From Rhodospirillales bacterium (GTDB lineage Bacteria; Pseudomonadota; Alphaproteobacteria; Rhodospirillales; Casp-alpha2), in NCBI GenBank assembly GCA_018662225.1, contig JABJGO010000062.1:1-37768 (forward strand): a DNA stretch of 37,768 nucleotides, given 5' to 3'. Below, in pieces: positions 7,747 to 16,999 of the stretch; the stretch's first letter is position 1, and each line of letters starts with the position of its first letter. The notes below the pieces were generated by a model. The model was not told where the DNA came from and ran no database searches. It saw only the letters and a program-made list of their open reading frames with translations. A program made the position numbers and the translations under genes.

Positions 7747-9059
7747 CCAAACGTCCGATCAATCCAGTCACGGGTACGGAAATAACGCCCGACCCAGGGC
7801 ACGAACCACGGGTCACCGTGATAAAGCGGATGGGTCGGCATTGTCGGGGTGTCAAAGGCGCATTGATAGTTGGCAACGCCAGCGATCTTACGCGCGGTCT
7901 GGGTCCCCAGATACGTCATCATGGCGACCCCGGAGCCGTTACAGCCCAGGGCATAATGCATGCCTTTGTACTGACCCATATGGGGCACCTCATCAATAGA
8001 GAACGCCACATTGCCGGTCCACGAATTGGTGATCTTTGTTCCTTTTAACTGGGGGTACCGATCGAGCATGAACTTGTACAGGATGGGGGCTGATTCGGCA
8101 GGGTCCGTTTGGCCAAACCGAGCCCGGCCACCAAATAACAGACGCTTGCCATCCGGTGACATACGGTAATAACAAAGCACCCGGCGACTATCAGAAATAG
8201 CCCTGTTTTTAGGGCTTAATGATTTGGCCAAATCATCGGGCAGTTCTTCGGTCGCAATCATGTAGCTGCCCACCGGCACCACGCGACGTTTCAGGTCGGG
8301 TGTCACATTACCTGTATAGCCATTAGTGGCCACCACCACGTCACCCGCCATGGTGGCACCACGGTCGGTACCCACCTGCCACCCGGCCGGAGACTGGTTC
8401 AAATCCGTGACAGGGGCCTTGGCACAAATCGTTATGAGATCTGATGCCTGACACAGATCGAGCAATCCCTTGAAATAGAGCGCCGGGTGCAGGTGAGCTC
8501 CACGATTCACCACCATGCCACCGCGGTAGTAATCACTGCCAATTTCTTCGCGTTGTTGTTCGGGGTGAACCAGATAGGCATCGCCTTCCGTGACCGCATT
8601 GAGGTCATCCACTTTGCTCTTCATGTCGTTAAAATGACGTCGACACCAGGCACCAGAGAACGCGCCCGCCTTGTGCCAACCGCAATCAATATTGTTATCG
8701 CGAATCAAGCCTTCAATCAGATCGAAGGCATCGGCCGCATCGACACGCAAATCGGCAATATGCGCCGCTTCTGCAGGCGATGTGCTGGTGTACCGTTTGC
8801 CCACGCTTCGACCACCCGACACGACACCGCCACTTCGCGTCGATGCCCCAAAACCCGGTTGTTCGGCATCGAAAACCACCGAAGACTTGCCTTGTTTGCT
8901 AAGTTCGAGCGCCGTCGCCAGCCCTGCGTATCCGGCACCAATGATCGCCACGTCGGCGCTCTGGGGAATATCAACCAGATCAAGCACTTTTGGCTCGTAG
9001 GCGTTCCACCACCACGGTTTCAGTTCAAAGTCTTTGTGCGAAATATCTGAGAGTTTCAT
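7743..9059 (-). CDS. FAD-dependent amine oxidoreductase (DAO family, PuuB-like)
   Basis: A 438-residue protein with an N-terminal WWWNAYEP tag and an FAD-binding Rossmann motif GAGYAGLATA at 41-50, followed by the FGASTRSGGVVSGG loop typical of gamma-glutamylputrescine oxidase and related DAO enzymes. The later VVVATNGYTG and the C-terminal GCNGSGVAMMTYLGTQ stretch complete the FAD domain. The family oxidises secondary or primary amines using oxygen or an acceptor. It is the last gene of an SDR-SDR-FAD operon, 10 bases behind the second SDR. The substrate is not known, although an amine-derived catabolite fits the context. Confidence 0.86.
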   Translation of the reverse strand: MKLSDISHKDFELKPWWWNAYEPKVLDLVDIPQSADVAIIGAGYAGLATALELSKQGKSSVVFDAEQPGFGASTRSGGVVSGGRSVGKRYTSTSPAEAAHIADLRVDAADAFDLIEGLIRDNNIDCGWHKAGAFSGAWCRRHFNDMKSKVDDLNAVTEGDAYLVHPEQQREEIGSDYYRGGMVVNRGAHLHPALYFKGLLDLCQASDLITICAKAPVTDLNQSPAGWQVGTDRGATMAGDVVVATNGYTGNVTPDLKRRVVPVGSYMIATEELPDDLAKSLSPKNRAISDSRRVLCYYRMSPDGKRLLFGGRARFGQTDPAESAPILYKFMLDRYPQLKGTKITNSWTGNVAFSIDEVPHMGQYKGMHYALGCNGSGVAMMTYLGTQTARKIAGVANYQCAFDTPTMPTHPLYHGDPWFVPWVGRYFRTRDWIDRTFG

Positions 9060-9069
9060 AAGAATCCAA

Positions 9070-9771
9070 TCACCACGGAATTGTGGCCCCGTCGTAGTTA
9101 AGGTATGCGCCGTTTTGCTCGGACGTCAGCGCGTCGATACTTTGCTTGAGCGCCATGGCGCTTTGTTCGGGCGTCAGGTCGGCTTTCGCCCCACCCATAC
9201 CGGTTTGCACCCAGCCCGGATGGAAGGCTGTAAAGATGATGCCCCGGTCTTTCAGATCATATGACAGATTAAGCGTCACCATGGTCAGGGCGGTCTTGCT
9301 GGTTCGGTAGATATAGTCACCACCACGGACATAATTGGTCACGGACCCCATGCCGCTCGAAATATTGACGATGCGAGCATCATGGCCGGATTCCACATTA
9401 TCCAGCAAGGCTTCGGTGAGCCGGTATGGGCCGAAGGTGTTGGTTTCCAGTGCGCCTGCCCAAGCCGCATAATCCATATCGCCAAAGGACTGGTGCTCGC
9501 CGCCAAAGACGCCTGCATTGTTGATCAGTACATCAATGGGTTCTTTTTCCAGGGTATCTTTCAGATCGTGAATAGACTGATGATCGCTCACATCCAGTGA
9601 ATGGATCAAACCGTCATAGCCTTTGAGCACGTCCCGTAAATCATGGGCATCGACCGGGTTCCGGCAACAGGCATGTATACGCCAGCCAGCCACCACATAC
9701 TGTCGAACCAACTCAAGACCAACGCCCCGGTTGGCCCCCGTAATCAAGACACTGGGAGTGCGATCTACCAT
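9070..9771 (-). CDS. Short-chain dehydrogenase/reductase (second of a tandem pair)
   Basis: A 233-residue classical SDR. The cofactor motif TGANRGVG is at 11-18, NNAG is at about 85-88, the catalytic Ser is in NISSG near 138-139, and Tyr155-x-x-x-Lys159 (YRTSK) is intact. It is a paralogue of the preceding gene: both have the TGANRG(I/V)G start and a C terminus ending PW. Its start overlaps the end of that gene by 7 bases, so translation is probably coupled. The substrate is unknown. Confidence 0.9.
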   Translation of the reverse strand: MVDRTPSVLITGANRGVGLELVRQYVVAGWRIHACCRNPVDAHDLRDVLKGYDGLIHSLDVSDHQSIHDLKDTLEKEPIDVLINNAGVFGGEHQSFGDMDYAAWAGALETNTFGPYRLTEALLDNVESGHDARIVNISSGMGSVTNYVRGGDYIYRTSKTALTMVTLNLSYDLKDRGIIFTAFHPGWVQTGMGGAKADLTPEQSAMALKQSIDALTSEQNGAYLNYDGATIPW

Positions 9772-10442
9772 GGCATGGCCTCCCCATTATAGCGCCAGAA
9801 GGTGCCGGTCTTGCTCATATCCAATCCGTCGATAACGGCCCGCATACCGGTGATGCTTTCCAGCGGTGTGATCATGGCATTCGGGCCGGTCATATCTGTC
9901 TGCACATTTCCCGGCGTCATACACATGACCGTAATGCCCCGGCCTTTCAGGTCAACGGAAAGCCCCTTGGTCAGAACGTTCAATGCCGCCTTGGTGCTAT
10001 CATAGGGGTAATCCCCCTGTCCCCGGTCCCAGCCGAAGCTGCCATTACCGGACGAAATATTGACGATGAGCTTTCTTTCACTGGCCGCCACATGGTCAAC
10101 GAAAGCCTCGCACATGGCCAGCGTACCAAACACATGAACCTGAAACTGCTCCATCCATTGGGCATTGGTGAAGCGACCAAATTGCTCTTCTTCGCCAAAC
10201 GACATGCCTGCGTTGTTGATCAACAAATCAATAGGTTGGTGTTTAAGGGCGTGAGCCGCAGCCTTGATCTGATCATGGTCCGTTACATTAAGCTCAAAAA
10301 CAGCCCCACCAAGGGCGCGAAGTTCGTCGGCATTGTCAGGATCACGCGCACCACCATACACAGTCCAGCCATCAGCCGTGTATTGACGGGCAAGCTCAAA
10401 CCCAATTCCCCGATTTGCACCTGTGATAAAGACACTCGGCAT
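9765..10442 (-). CDS. Short-chain dehydrogenase/reductase (first of a tandem pair)
   Basis: A 225-residue classical SDR with TGANRGIG at 7-14, NNAG at 76-79, Ser131 in NISSG, and Tyr147-x-x-x-Lys151 (YDSTK). All catalytic residues are intact. It is the first gene of the minus-strand operon that continues with a second SDR and the FAD oxidoreductase. Its promoter region is shared with the divergent 2-oxoglutarate oxygenase gene and contains a 22-bp palindrome. The substrate is unknown. Confidence 0.9.
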   Translation of the reverse strand: MPSVFITGANRGIGFELARQYTADGWTVYGGARDPDNADELRALGGAVFELNVTDHDQIKAAAHALKHQPIDLLINNAGMSFGEEEQFGRFTNAQWMEQFQVHVFGTLAMCEAFVDHVAASERKLIVNISSGNGSFGWDRGQGDYPYDSTKAALNVLTKGLSVDLKGRGITVMCMTPGNVQTDMTGPNAMITPLESITGMRAVIDGLDMSKTGTFWRYNGEAMPW

Positions 10443-10489
10443 TCCACATCCCCACCGTGACTATATTATAAGCAAAATCATTTCTCCTG

Positions 10490-10511
10490 AACCGTAATCT
10501 AGATTACAGTT
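10490..10511. promoter_or_regulatory. 22-bp inverted repeat, likely operator of the divergent SDR / oxygenase promoters
   Basis: The sequence centred on 10500/10501 is an inverted repeat with a perfect 14-bp core, GTAATCTAGATTAC. Arms extend to 11 bases each, with one mismatched pair. It lies 48 bases before the SDR start and 28 bases before the oxygenase start, a typical place for a dimeric repressor to control both directions. I cannot assign it to a regulator family, and no regulator gene is in the neighbourhood. Confidence 0.6.
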
Positions 10512-10538
10512 CCGTCAACAGCAAAGAGAGGACATGCC

Positions 10539-11348
10539 ATGACCATGACACCAGAACAAATCGTCAATCTGGACCGCTATCCCATTAGCGATCTTGGCAG
10601 CGATGCTTGCCAGACGCTGATCAAACAGATGAACAATGATCTGGATACCAGGCAGTATTGTGTCATGCCGAACTTCTTTACCGAGGCTGCCGTCGAGATT
10701 TCCGTCCAGGAAGCATTGGCAAAAAAACCGGACGGCTTTGCAAATTCGTCTGATCGTAACTGTTACCTGCATAAACAGGGCGAGCCGGATTTACCGGATG
10801 ATCATCCCCGGAACACATTTTTTCATGCCTCATACACCATGATGGGGGCGCACCTGTTCAATGACGCTTCATGCATTGTGCAGATGTATTACTGGCAGCC
10901 CATGATCGATTTCATTGCCGGCGTGGTTGGCGAGCCTGCGCTTTACCCAAACGAAGACCCGCTTCAGCCCACCAACATTCTGGCCTACAGCCATGGTGAC
11001 AATTCAGCCTGGCATTTTGATTCGGAAAATTCCTTCACCATGACGCTCATGCTGCAAGCGGCGGATGAGGGCGGAAACTTTGAAATCTCCCCTAACACCC
11101 GAACCGACGACGAACAGCATTACGATAAGGTGGCAAAGATAGTTCATGGCGACCGGTCCACCGTTCAGACCGTACCGCGCGAAGCGGGGGCACTGGTCAT
11201 ATTCCGGGGCTGTAATTCACTGCACCGGGTAACCACGGTGGAAGGTGATAAAAACCGGCTCATGAGCGTTTTCGTTTACGAGCGGGAACCGGGCGTTACC
11301 GGTGACCCAAGGGTCAACGAAACGGTCTATGGCCGAGCGACGGTCTAA
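10539..11348 (+). CDS. Fe(II)/2-oxoglutarate-dependent oxygenase
   Basis: A 269-residue protein with a jelly-roll iron site: His159-x-Asp161 in AWHFDSENSF, distal His229 in CNSLHRV and Arg240 (DKNRLMSVF) positioned to bind 2-oxoglutarate. The segment VMPNFFTEAAVEISVQEAL near the N terminus resembles phytanoyl-CoA-type and ArpA-like oxygenases. The carboxylate ligand Asp161 is present, so hydroxylation or oxidative cleavage is more likely than halogenation. The start is supported by an AGAGAGGAC sequence just upstream. It is divergent from the SDR operon, and the 3' end overlaps the convergent amidohydrolase gene by four bases. Confidence 0.78.
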   Translation: MTMTPEQIVNLDRYPISDLGSDACQTLIKQMNNDLDTRQYCVMPNFFTEAAVEISVQEALAKKPDGFANSSDRNCYLHKQGEPDLPDDHPRNTFFHASYTMMGAHLFNDASCIVQMYYWQPMIDFIAGVVGEPALYPNEDPLQPTNILAYSHGDNSAWHFDSENSFTMTLMLQAADEGGNFEISPNTRTDDEQHYDKVAKIVHGDRSTVQTVPREAGALVIFRGCNSLHRVTTVEGDKNRLMSVFVYEREPGVTGDPRVNETVYGRATV

Positions 11349-12958
11349 GCCTTGTAGCGGGTTTCACCACGGACAATAGTCTGTGTGACCTGAATGTCTT
11401 TCAGGCCTGTGGGATTTTCCAATGGGTTTTCCGACAGAATGGCGAAGTCCGCCCGTTTGCCGGGCTCGATAGAGCCGCGTTCCTCATCTTCAAACACTTG
11501 CCACGCCGCATCGATTGTATGGGCGCGCAGGGCCTCTGCGGGTGTAATGCGCTGTTCTTCGCCCAATGACCGTCCCGTCGTCGACACCCGACTTACAGCA
11601 CACCACATTAGGTGTAGTGGTCGCGTTGGTGTCACCGTGGCATCATTGTGAATAGTGAACCGCATACCCCGGTCAGCGGCGGCGCGTAACGGACACATGC
11701 GTTTTACCCGTTCAGGCCCGAACGTGATATCGATATGCATATCACCCCAGTAATGCAGATGCGCGGGGAAGAAGCTGCACACCAAACCCAGTTCCATCAT
11801 GCGGTCCAGTTGATCATCACGGTAATTCTGACAATGGATAAAAGTATGGCGATGATCATCGCGCGGACTAGCCTTCAACACGTTCTCAAAAGCGTCCAAC
11901 ATCACATCGGCGGCGGCGTCACCATTGGCGTGTACATGAACCTGATGCCCGGCATCGTGCAACGCACCCACGTGTTTGGTCATACCCTCCACCGTTACCG
12001 CCAGATTGCCCCGGTGCTCAGGATCACCATTAAACGGTTTGTAGTAGGGCTCTGTGATACAGGCAGTTTGAAGATTGAACGAGCCGTCTGAAAACAATTT
12101 GCGTGGGCCGAGTTTGATCCGGGTATTGCCCGGGAAGGACACATCACGTTCGCCTGCGCTCAATGCCGGTTCCATATGAGCGGCGGGCAACACAATCACA
12201 TCTATCCCTATGTCGTCTCTGCTGGCTGCCACATCTGAAAAAAGTTTAAGCATGGTTTCCGGCGCCCAGGCATTCTGGGCCAAGCTCACACCGTGGCTCA
12301 GGTATTCTTCCGCCGCAACCTTACAGGCCGCGTGGAATTTGTCAGATGTAATCTGGAACTCCCCATCGCCCAGTTCACCCATAGCGGTCATGCCGTCCAA
12401 TAACCCATCCAGATCGCCGTTTTCGTCACGCCCGAACCGACCGCCGCGTGGGTCTTCACTGTCACGATTAATGCCACGTGCTTGCAACCCCAATGAATTG
12501 GTGGCCCCGGCGTGACCGGTAAAGTGCCCCACCCAGATGGGATGATCCGTGGACACACCGTCCAGTTCCGCACACGTGGGAAACCGCTGTTCAGCAACCG
12601 CAATTTGATCAAACATGCCGCCCAGTATCCATTCACCCTTGGGTGTTTCGGCGGCTCTGGCGGACAGGCGTTTTAGCAACTCGGCAATGGTGTTGCATGA
12701 GCCGAGCGGTGTACCAGACAGATCCACCCGGCACAGCGCCAGAATACCTGAATCGGGGTAATGGCCATGAGGGTCGATAAACGCCGGGATCATGGTTTGG
12801 CCTCGCAGGTCACGAATCTCGTCTGCCTGCGCCTCCAACTCACCCTTATCACCAACAGCGACGATGGTGCCGTCTTCAGTTAGCACCGCGCCGGCCACGA
12901 AATCCTCGGAATCAACCGTCAGGATTATACCATTGTGATAGAGCGTTTTCTTAGCCAT
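11345..12958 (-). CDS. Amidohydrolase family protein (YtcJ-like)
   Basis: A 537-residue member of the amidohydrolase_3 class. The metal-binding HGH motif follows the first strand (FIDPHGHYPDSG), later His residues appear in QVHVHANGDAAAD and FIHCQNYRDDQ, and a C-terminal Asp lies in FTIHNDATVTP. The end of the barrel is followed by a return of the small beta-domain (GSIEPGKRADFAILSENP). The family hydrolyses amides and cyclic imides; the exact substrate is unknown. It is 14 bases downstream of an EamA transporter gene, so a transporter-hydrolase operon is likely. Confidence 0.9.
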   Translation of the reverse strand: MAKKTLYHNGIILTVDSEDFVAGAVLTEDGTIVAVGDKGELEAQADEIRDLRGQTMIPAFIDPHGHYPDSGILALCRVDLSGTPLGSCNTIAELLKRLSARAAETPKGEWILGGMFDQIAVAEQRFPTCAELDGVSTDHPIWVGHFTGHAGATNSLGLQARGINRDSEDPRGGRFGRDENGDLDGLLDGMTAMGELGDGEFQITSDKFHAACKVAAEEYLSHGVSLAQNAWAPETMLKLFSDVAASRDDIGIDVIVLPAAHMEPALSAGERDVSFPGNTRIKLGPRKLFSDGSFNLQTACITEPYYKPFNGDPEHRGNLAVTVEGMTKHVGALHDAGHQVHVHANGDAAADVMLDAFENVLKASPRDDHRHTFIHCQNYRDDQLDRMMELGLVCSFFPAHLHYWGDMHIDITFGPERVKRMCPLRAAADRGMRFTIHNDATVTPTRPLHLMWCAVSRVSTTGRSLGEEQRITPAEALRAHTIDAAWQVFEDEERGSIEPGKRADFAILSENPLENPTGLKDIQVTQTIVRGETRYKA

Positions 12959-12972
12959 GGCTTACCTCATAT

Positions 12973-13887
12973 CTACATTACCGGAACCGGTTTTCGGCGC
13001 ACGCCACTCAGCGCATTACCGACAAGCGCTAGGAGCAGAATACCACCGCCCAGCAAAGTATAAACGCCGACGGTCTCGCCCAGTAGCGCCCATACCCATA
13101 TGGGGCCGAGAACCACTTCCAACAGGGCAAGCAGCGCAAGTTCCGCCGCTGGCACATGTTTGGACCCGATCGTGTAAACCGTTAACCCCGCGCCTACCTG
13201 AAAGATACCCATGGCGATAGCGATCAAAATATCGTGGTTTGGAATCGCAAAGGTATAACCATAGATCAGGCATATAACACCGGCGGTGATGGTGGCAAAT
13301 ATACCAGCCAGGAAAACAGCGGGTAGCATGTCTTCCAGTTTTTGCCAACGGATAGCGATGGTAAATGTGGCAAACCCGACAGCAGACAACAGGGCCGCAA
13401 TATTGCCTGCCATATGCCCGGCAGAGAAGCCTTGATAGACCATGATAACAATACCGCTCATGGCAACAGCCATAGATACCCATGTGGCGGTTCGCACAAA
13501 CTCACCCAGAATCAAACGCCCAAGCAAGGCGGTGATAAACGGGGCCGACGCAAACAGAAACATGGCATTGGCCACCGTGGTGGTCTGGATCGCATAGATA
13601 CCGCCCGCGAAGGCAAACACCAACCCGACCCCGCCCACGGCCCCGGCGATCCCAACCTTCCTGATGACTGGAAACGGCTTGCCGCCTGAACGAATGGAAA
13701 TAATGATAAAAAGGAACACGGCCAGCGCCATCGAGCGGTAGAATAAAATCTGCCACACGTTCGCCACTTCCATCAGGCGCACGCCAAGGCCGATCGTTGA
13801 CCACAGCACACCAGCCATGATCACCAGAATAACGCCGCGCCGGTAACCGGCAGCCCCGGCAGCCACTGATACATTAACGTCCGTCAT
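12973..13887 (-). CDS. EamA/DMT-family membrane transporter
   Basis: A 304-residue protein with ten predicted hydrophobic helices in two EamA repeats. The first begins GVILVIMAGVLWSTIGLGVR and the second is around IAALLSAVGFATFTIAIRW. It is the upstream gene of the pair with the amidohydrolase. The substrate is unknown; export or uptake of the hydrolase substrate or product is a reasonable guess. A weak promoter (TTGACT about 50 bases upstream) may lie in the 109-base gap before the GST gene. Confidence 0.86.
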   Translation of the reverse strand: MTDVNVSVAAGAAGYRRGVILVIMAGVLWSTIGLGVRLMEVANVWQILFYRSMALAVFLFIIISIRSGGKPFPVIRKVGIAGAVGGVGLVFAFAGGIYAIQTTTVANAMFLFASAPFITALLGRLILGEFVRTATWVSMAVAMSGIVIMVYQGFSAGHMAGNIAALLSAVGFATFTIAIRWQKLEDMLPAVFLAGIFATITAGVICLIYGYTFAIPNHDILIAIAMGIFQVGAGLTVYTIGSKHVPAAELALLALLEVVLGPIWVWALLGETVGVYTLLGGGILLLALVGNALSGVRRKPVPVM

Positions 13888-13996
13888 GCGAAATAGCCCA
13901 CTTGAAAAATCTCTACTCTACAGACATTCGCAGTCAATCGATCTCGCGCCAAGTGAAAAAAGTTGGATCGATAACCATGGCGAATTTCTTAGTGAT

Positions 13997-14659
13997 CTAG
14001 AACGCTACAGGTGAACCTGTTATGGGATCATCCGGTTGCCACTGCGGGTATTTATCCATAACCGCGTTAAACGATTCTGAGTCCAAAAATGCTGACAACC
14101 AACCATGCAGGGGAACATATGGCGTTTGATCAAACCAATCCCTGTCCGTGTTGGCGAATTGCCGGATAAAGGGCGCGATGGCCATATCGGCCAGACAAGG
14201 GCGCTGACCAAACAAATAAGGCGTGTTCTGCAACATGGTGTTCAGTTCCACGAGGAAGCCCTCACCCGCCGTCCGGCAGGCGGCGGCATCGACACCCTCA
14301 TAACGGTTGGAATATTTATAGCGATCCAGATTGTCTTTGAAGTCACCGTCCGCTTTGGCGATCAGCGCCATCATGGTACCGGGATCATTATTTTCAGGCA
14401 CTAACCACTGGTCGGGGTCGTGCTGATCAAGCGCCCACAGCATCACGTCCAGGCTCTCATCGATAATTTGGTCGGGTGTGACCTGTAAAACCGGCACCGT
14501 TGCCTTGGGTGATATTTCCAGCATATGTGTCGGTTTATCCCGCAGCACCACCTCACGCAATTCACAACGTACGCCGCTGGTGTACAGGGCCATACGGGCG
14601 CGCATGGCATAGGGGCAGCGACGGAAACTATAGAGGATCGGTTGCGAGCCTTCGTTCAT
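13997..14659 (-). CDS. Glutathione S-transferase family protein
   Basis: A 220-residue protein with an N-terminal thioredoxin fold (LYSFRRCPYAMRARMAL, with Cys at 15; KATVPVLQV cis-Pro loop; IDESLDVMLWAL glutathione-binding Glu-Ser) and an all-helical C-terminal domain from about residue 90. The CPYAMRAR motif is of the omega/beta-like type with a redox-active cysteine, so thiol transfer or dehalogenation-like reactions are possible. It lies 11 bases after trhO and is probably co-transcribed with it. Confidence 0.88.
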   Translation of the reverse strand: MNEGSQPILYSFRRCPYAMRARMALYTSGVRCELREVVLRDKPTHMLEISPKATVPVLQVTPDQIIDESLDVMLWALDQHDPDQWLVPENNDPGTMMALIAKADGDFKDNLDRYKYSNRYEGVDAAACRTAGEGFLVELNTMLQNTPYLFGQRPCLADMAIAPFIRQFANTDRDWFDQTPYVPLHGWLSAFLDSESFNAVMDKYPQWQPDDPITGSPVAF

Positions 14660-14670
14660 ACAGGCACCTG

Positions 14671-15600
14671 TTACTTAGGTGGAGGGGCAGCCTGGCTACC
14701 CAGATGGGGCGCATTTCGCCGTTTCGCCAAATCCATCTGTTTCTGGCGGTCGGCATAACGTTTTTTCTGTTTTGCTGAATGGGCATCGTGACACTTGGGG
14801 CAACTGACACCGGGGACGTAGTGCGGTGATTGTTTGTCTTCGTCACTGATGGCGTGGCGGCAGGCGTGGCACATGTCATATGAGCCTTCGACCAGTGCAT
14901 GGCCCACGGACACGCGCTGATCGAAAACAAAACATTCACCATCCCACAGGCTTTCCTGTTCAGGCACGGTTTCCAGATACTTCAAGATACCGCCATGCAG
15001 GTGGAAGACCTCTTCCACGCCTTGGGCGCGTAGGTAGGCGGTAGATTTTTCACAGCGGATGCCACCTGTGCAGAACATGGCTACCCGCTTGTTTGTTTTC
15101 AGGATGTCGCTGTCCTGCACCCACTGGGGGAATTCGCGGAATGATGTGGTGTTTGGATTGATGGCGCCCTTGAAGGTGCCAATCTCTACCTCATAGTCGT
15201 TGCGGGTATCCACAACAACCACATCAGGATCAGAAATCAGATCGTTCCAGTCCTCAGGCGCAACGTAGGTGCCCACCGCATTGACGGGATCAATATCCGG
15301 CTCGCCCATGGTCACGATCTCTTGTTTCAGACGTACCTTCATGCGCAGGAACGGTGCCTCACTGGCCCAAGATTCCTTGTGCTCCAGTGCAGACAATCTT
15401 GGCTCTGCCCGAAGATAGGCCAGCACTGCACGGATACCCTTTTCCGGCCCGGCGATGGTACCGTTGATGCCTTCACGGGCCAGCAACAACGTGCCCATAA
15501 CGTCCTCGTCCTTGCATTTTTGCAGCAAGGGCTGTTGCAGGGCCTCGAAATCATCAAGGCGAACAAACTTGTACAGAGCGGCAACAAGGTAATCAGTCAT
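14671..15600 (-). CDS. trhO: tRNA uridine(34) hydroxylase, rhodanese-family
   Basis: A protein of 309 residues from the ATG at 15600; a TTG at 15615 would add five residues. It has an N-terminal acylphosphatase-like domain, a central rhodanese domain with catalytic Cys in [11 protein letters not shown] (about residue 177), and a C-terminal Cys-rich region ([17 protein letters not shown]) that probably binds zinc. TrhO (formerly YceA) forms 5-hydroxyuridine at the tRNA wobble position without needing prephenate. A basic tail of KRYADRQKQ type follows the zinc region. It sits between the Bcr-type exporter and the GST gene on the same strand. Confidence 0.93.
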   Translation of the reverse strand: MTDYLVAALYKFVRLDDFEALQQPLLQKCKDEDVMGTLLLAREGINGTIAGPEKGIRAVLAYLRAEPRLSALEHKESWASEAPFLRMKVRLKQEIVTMGEPDIDPVNAVGTYVAPEDWNDLISDPDVVVVDTRNDYEVEIGTFKGAINPNTTSFREFPQWVQDSDILKTNKRVAMFCTGGIRCEKSTAYLRAQGVEEVFHLHGGILKYLETVPEQESLWDGECFVFDQRVSVGHALVEGSYDMCHACRHAISDEDKQSPHYVPGVSCPKCHDAHSAKQKKRYADRQKQMDLAKRRNAPHLGSQAAPPPK

Positions 15601-15667
15601 GGAACAATCTGCCAATGTGGTGCTTAGAACGTGGTTTTAGGCCATGGGAGGCTGCAATAACAATACC

Positions 15668-16900
15668 TCATACGTGACCATCTGCCGAATGATCGCGCAC
15701 ATTGCCCAATTCCGCCCAGTGCATAATCGCCATGGCCAGTAATCCGAGCACCGTAAACCCGCCCACCAAGGGCAGGACAGTACCATCAAATGCCTGGCCA
15801 ATAAGCCCGCCCAGCATGACCGATAGCAACGTGGATAAGGAGCCAACCACGGCGGCACCCACACCCGCGATATGACCCAGCGGCTCCATCGCAATGGCAC
15901 TGACGTTACCAAACAGAATACCAGTACACAGGAAGGCGGCGACAAAATAGGCCATGTTCAGTTCGAGAGCAGGTGTCATATCCACAAAGAATGCATAGGC
16001 AAAATAAGCCACAGACATGGCAGTCAGGCATCGCAACGCATGGGATGACAATAGCCGCATGCCAAACCGCATGACCAAACGTGCATTGATGAAAGATGAT
16101 GTCCCGATAGACAGAGCCAACACGGCAAAATACAGGGGAAACATTTCAGTAATACCGTATATGACGTCAAACATCTGCTGGGCCGAGGACAGGTAGCCTA
16201 CAAAAGCGCCAAAAATCGTACCTGCAACCATGGTGTAGCCGAACGAAACTCGGTTACCACAGGTCTCTTTGACCCCGGACCAGATAATGCTCAATGTGAA
16301 CGGGACACGTTTTTCAGGGAGCAGAGTTTCCGGCTGACGCACCGCAAACCAAATCCATGCCGTAATGGACAGAACCAAAAACAACACAAAAATAGCCCGC
16401 CAGTGTGACAGCATAATGATGCCCTGCCCCACCACCGGCGCCAGGGCAGGTACCAGAATAAACACGCCCATGACAAACGACATGATGCGCGCCATTTCAC
16501 GGCCTTCATACTGGTCACGAACCAATGCAATACAGATAATGCGTGGGCCCGCAGCCCCCACACCCTGTAATACCCGGCCAGTCAACATCATCTCAAAGCT
16601 GGTCGACCATATGGACAAGGCACACCCGATCACAAAAATCACATAACCGCTGTAAATAGCCCGCTTGCGCCCGATGGTATCGGATAGCGGCCCATAAACC
16701 ATCTGCGCCAGACCCATCCCCAGCAACAACGATGTAACAATCAATTGCTGATCATTGACCGTACCAGCACCCAAGTCGCTACCAATATTGGGAAGGGCCG
16801 GCAACATGGCATCGATCGACAGCGCAATCAGCGATATCATTAATGCCATTAACGGTACGAATTCGGTCATGGACAGGACGGGTTTTATTTGTGTGTTCAA
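15668..16900 (-). CDS. MFS exporter, Bcr/CflA family
   Basis: A 410-residue, 12-helix major facilitator protein. It shows motif A (GPLSDTIGRKRAIYSG) after helix 2, the RVLQGVGAAGPRIICIALVR segment in helix 4 and motif C-like VPALAPVVGQ in helix 5. These are hallmarks of drug:proton antiporters of the Bcr/CflA type, which export bicyclomycin, chloramphenicol or sulfonamides and also amino acids or peptides. The frame opens with a TTG at 16900 preceded by AAGGGG; an ATG at 16870 just before the first helix is the alternative. A 67-base gap separates it from trhO. Confidence 0.87.
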   Translation of the reverse strand: MNTQIKPVLSMTEFVPLMALMISLIALSIDAMLPALPNIGSDLGAGTVNDQQLIVTSLLLGMGLAQMVYGPLSDTIGRKRAIYSGYVIFVIGCALSIWSTSFEMMLTGRVLQGVGAAGPRIICIALVRDQYEGREMARIMSFVMGVFILVPALAPVVGQGIIMLSHWRAIFVLFLVLSITAWIWFAVRQPETLLPEKRVPFTLSIIWSGVKETCGNRVSFGYTMVAGTIFGAFVGYLSSAQQMFDVIYGITEMFPLYFAVLALSIGTSSFINARLVMRFGMRLLSSHALRCLTAMSVAYFAYAFFVDMTPALELNMAYFVAAFLCTGILFGNVSAIAMEPLGHIAGVGAAVVGSLSTLLSVMLGGLIGQAFDGTVLPLVGGFTVLGLLAMAIMHWAELGNVRDHSADGHV

Positions 16901-16999
16901 AATACCCGGCCCCTTGCGTCACGTTTTTCTGTGCTAATAGAGCCTGTCATGTTAGAAGAATTCCAATATTAAGTTCACTGACCATGATGGAATCACACT

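Noticed and set aside
10539-11348. Idea that the 2-oxoglutarate enzyme is a halogenase
   Set aside because: The iron-binding Asp161 is present in the HxD motif; radical halogenases of this class usually have Gly or Ala there.
5536-11348. An ectoine degradation operon
   Set aside because: Only the M24 protein resembles this pathway; no deacetylase, racemase, aminotransferase or ectoine transporter genes are present.
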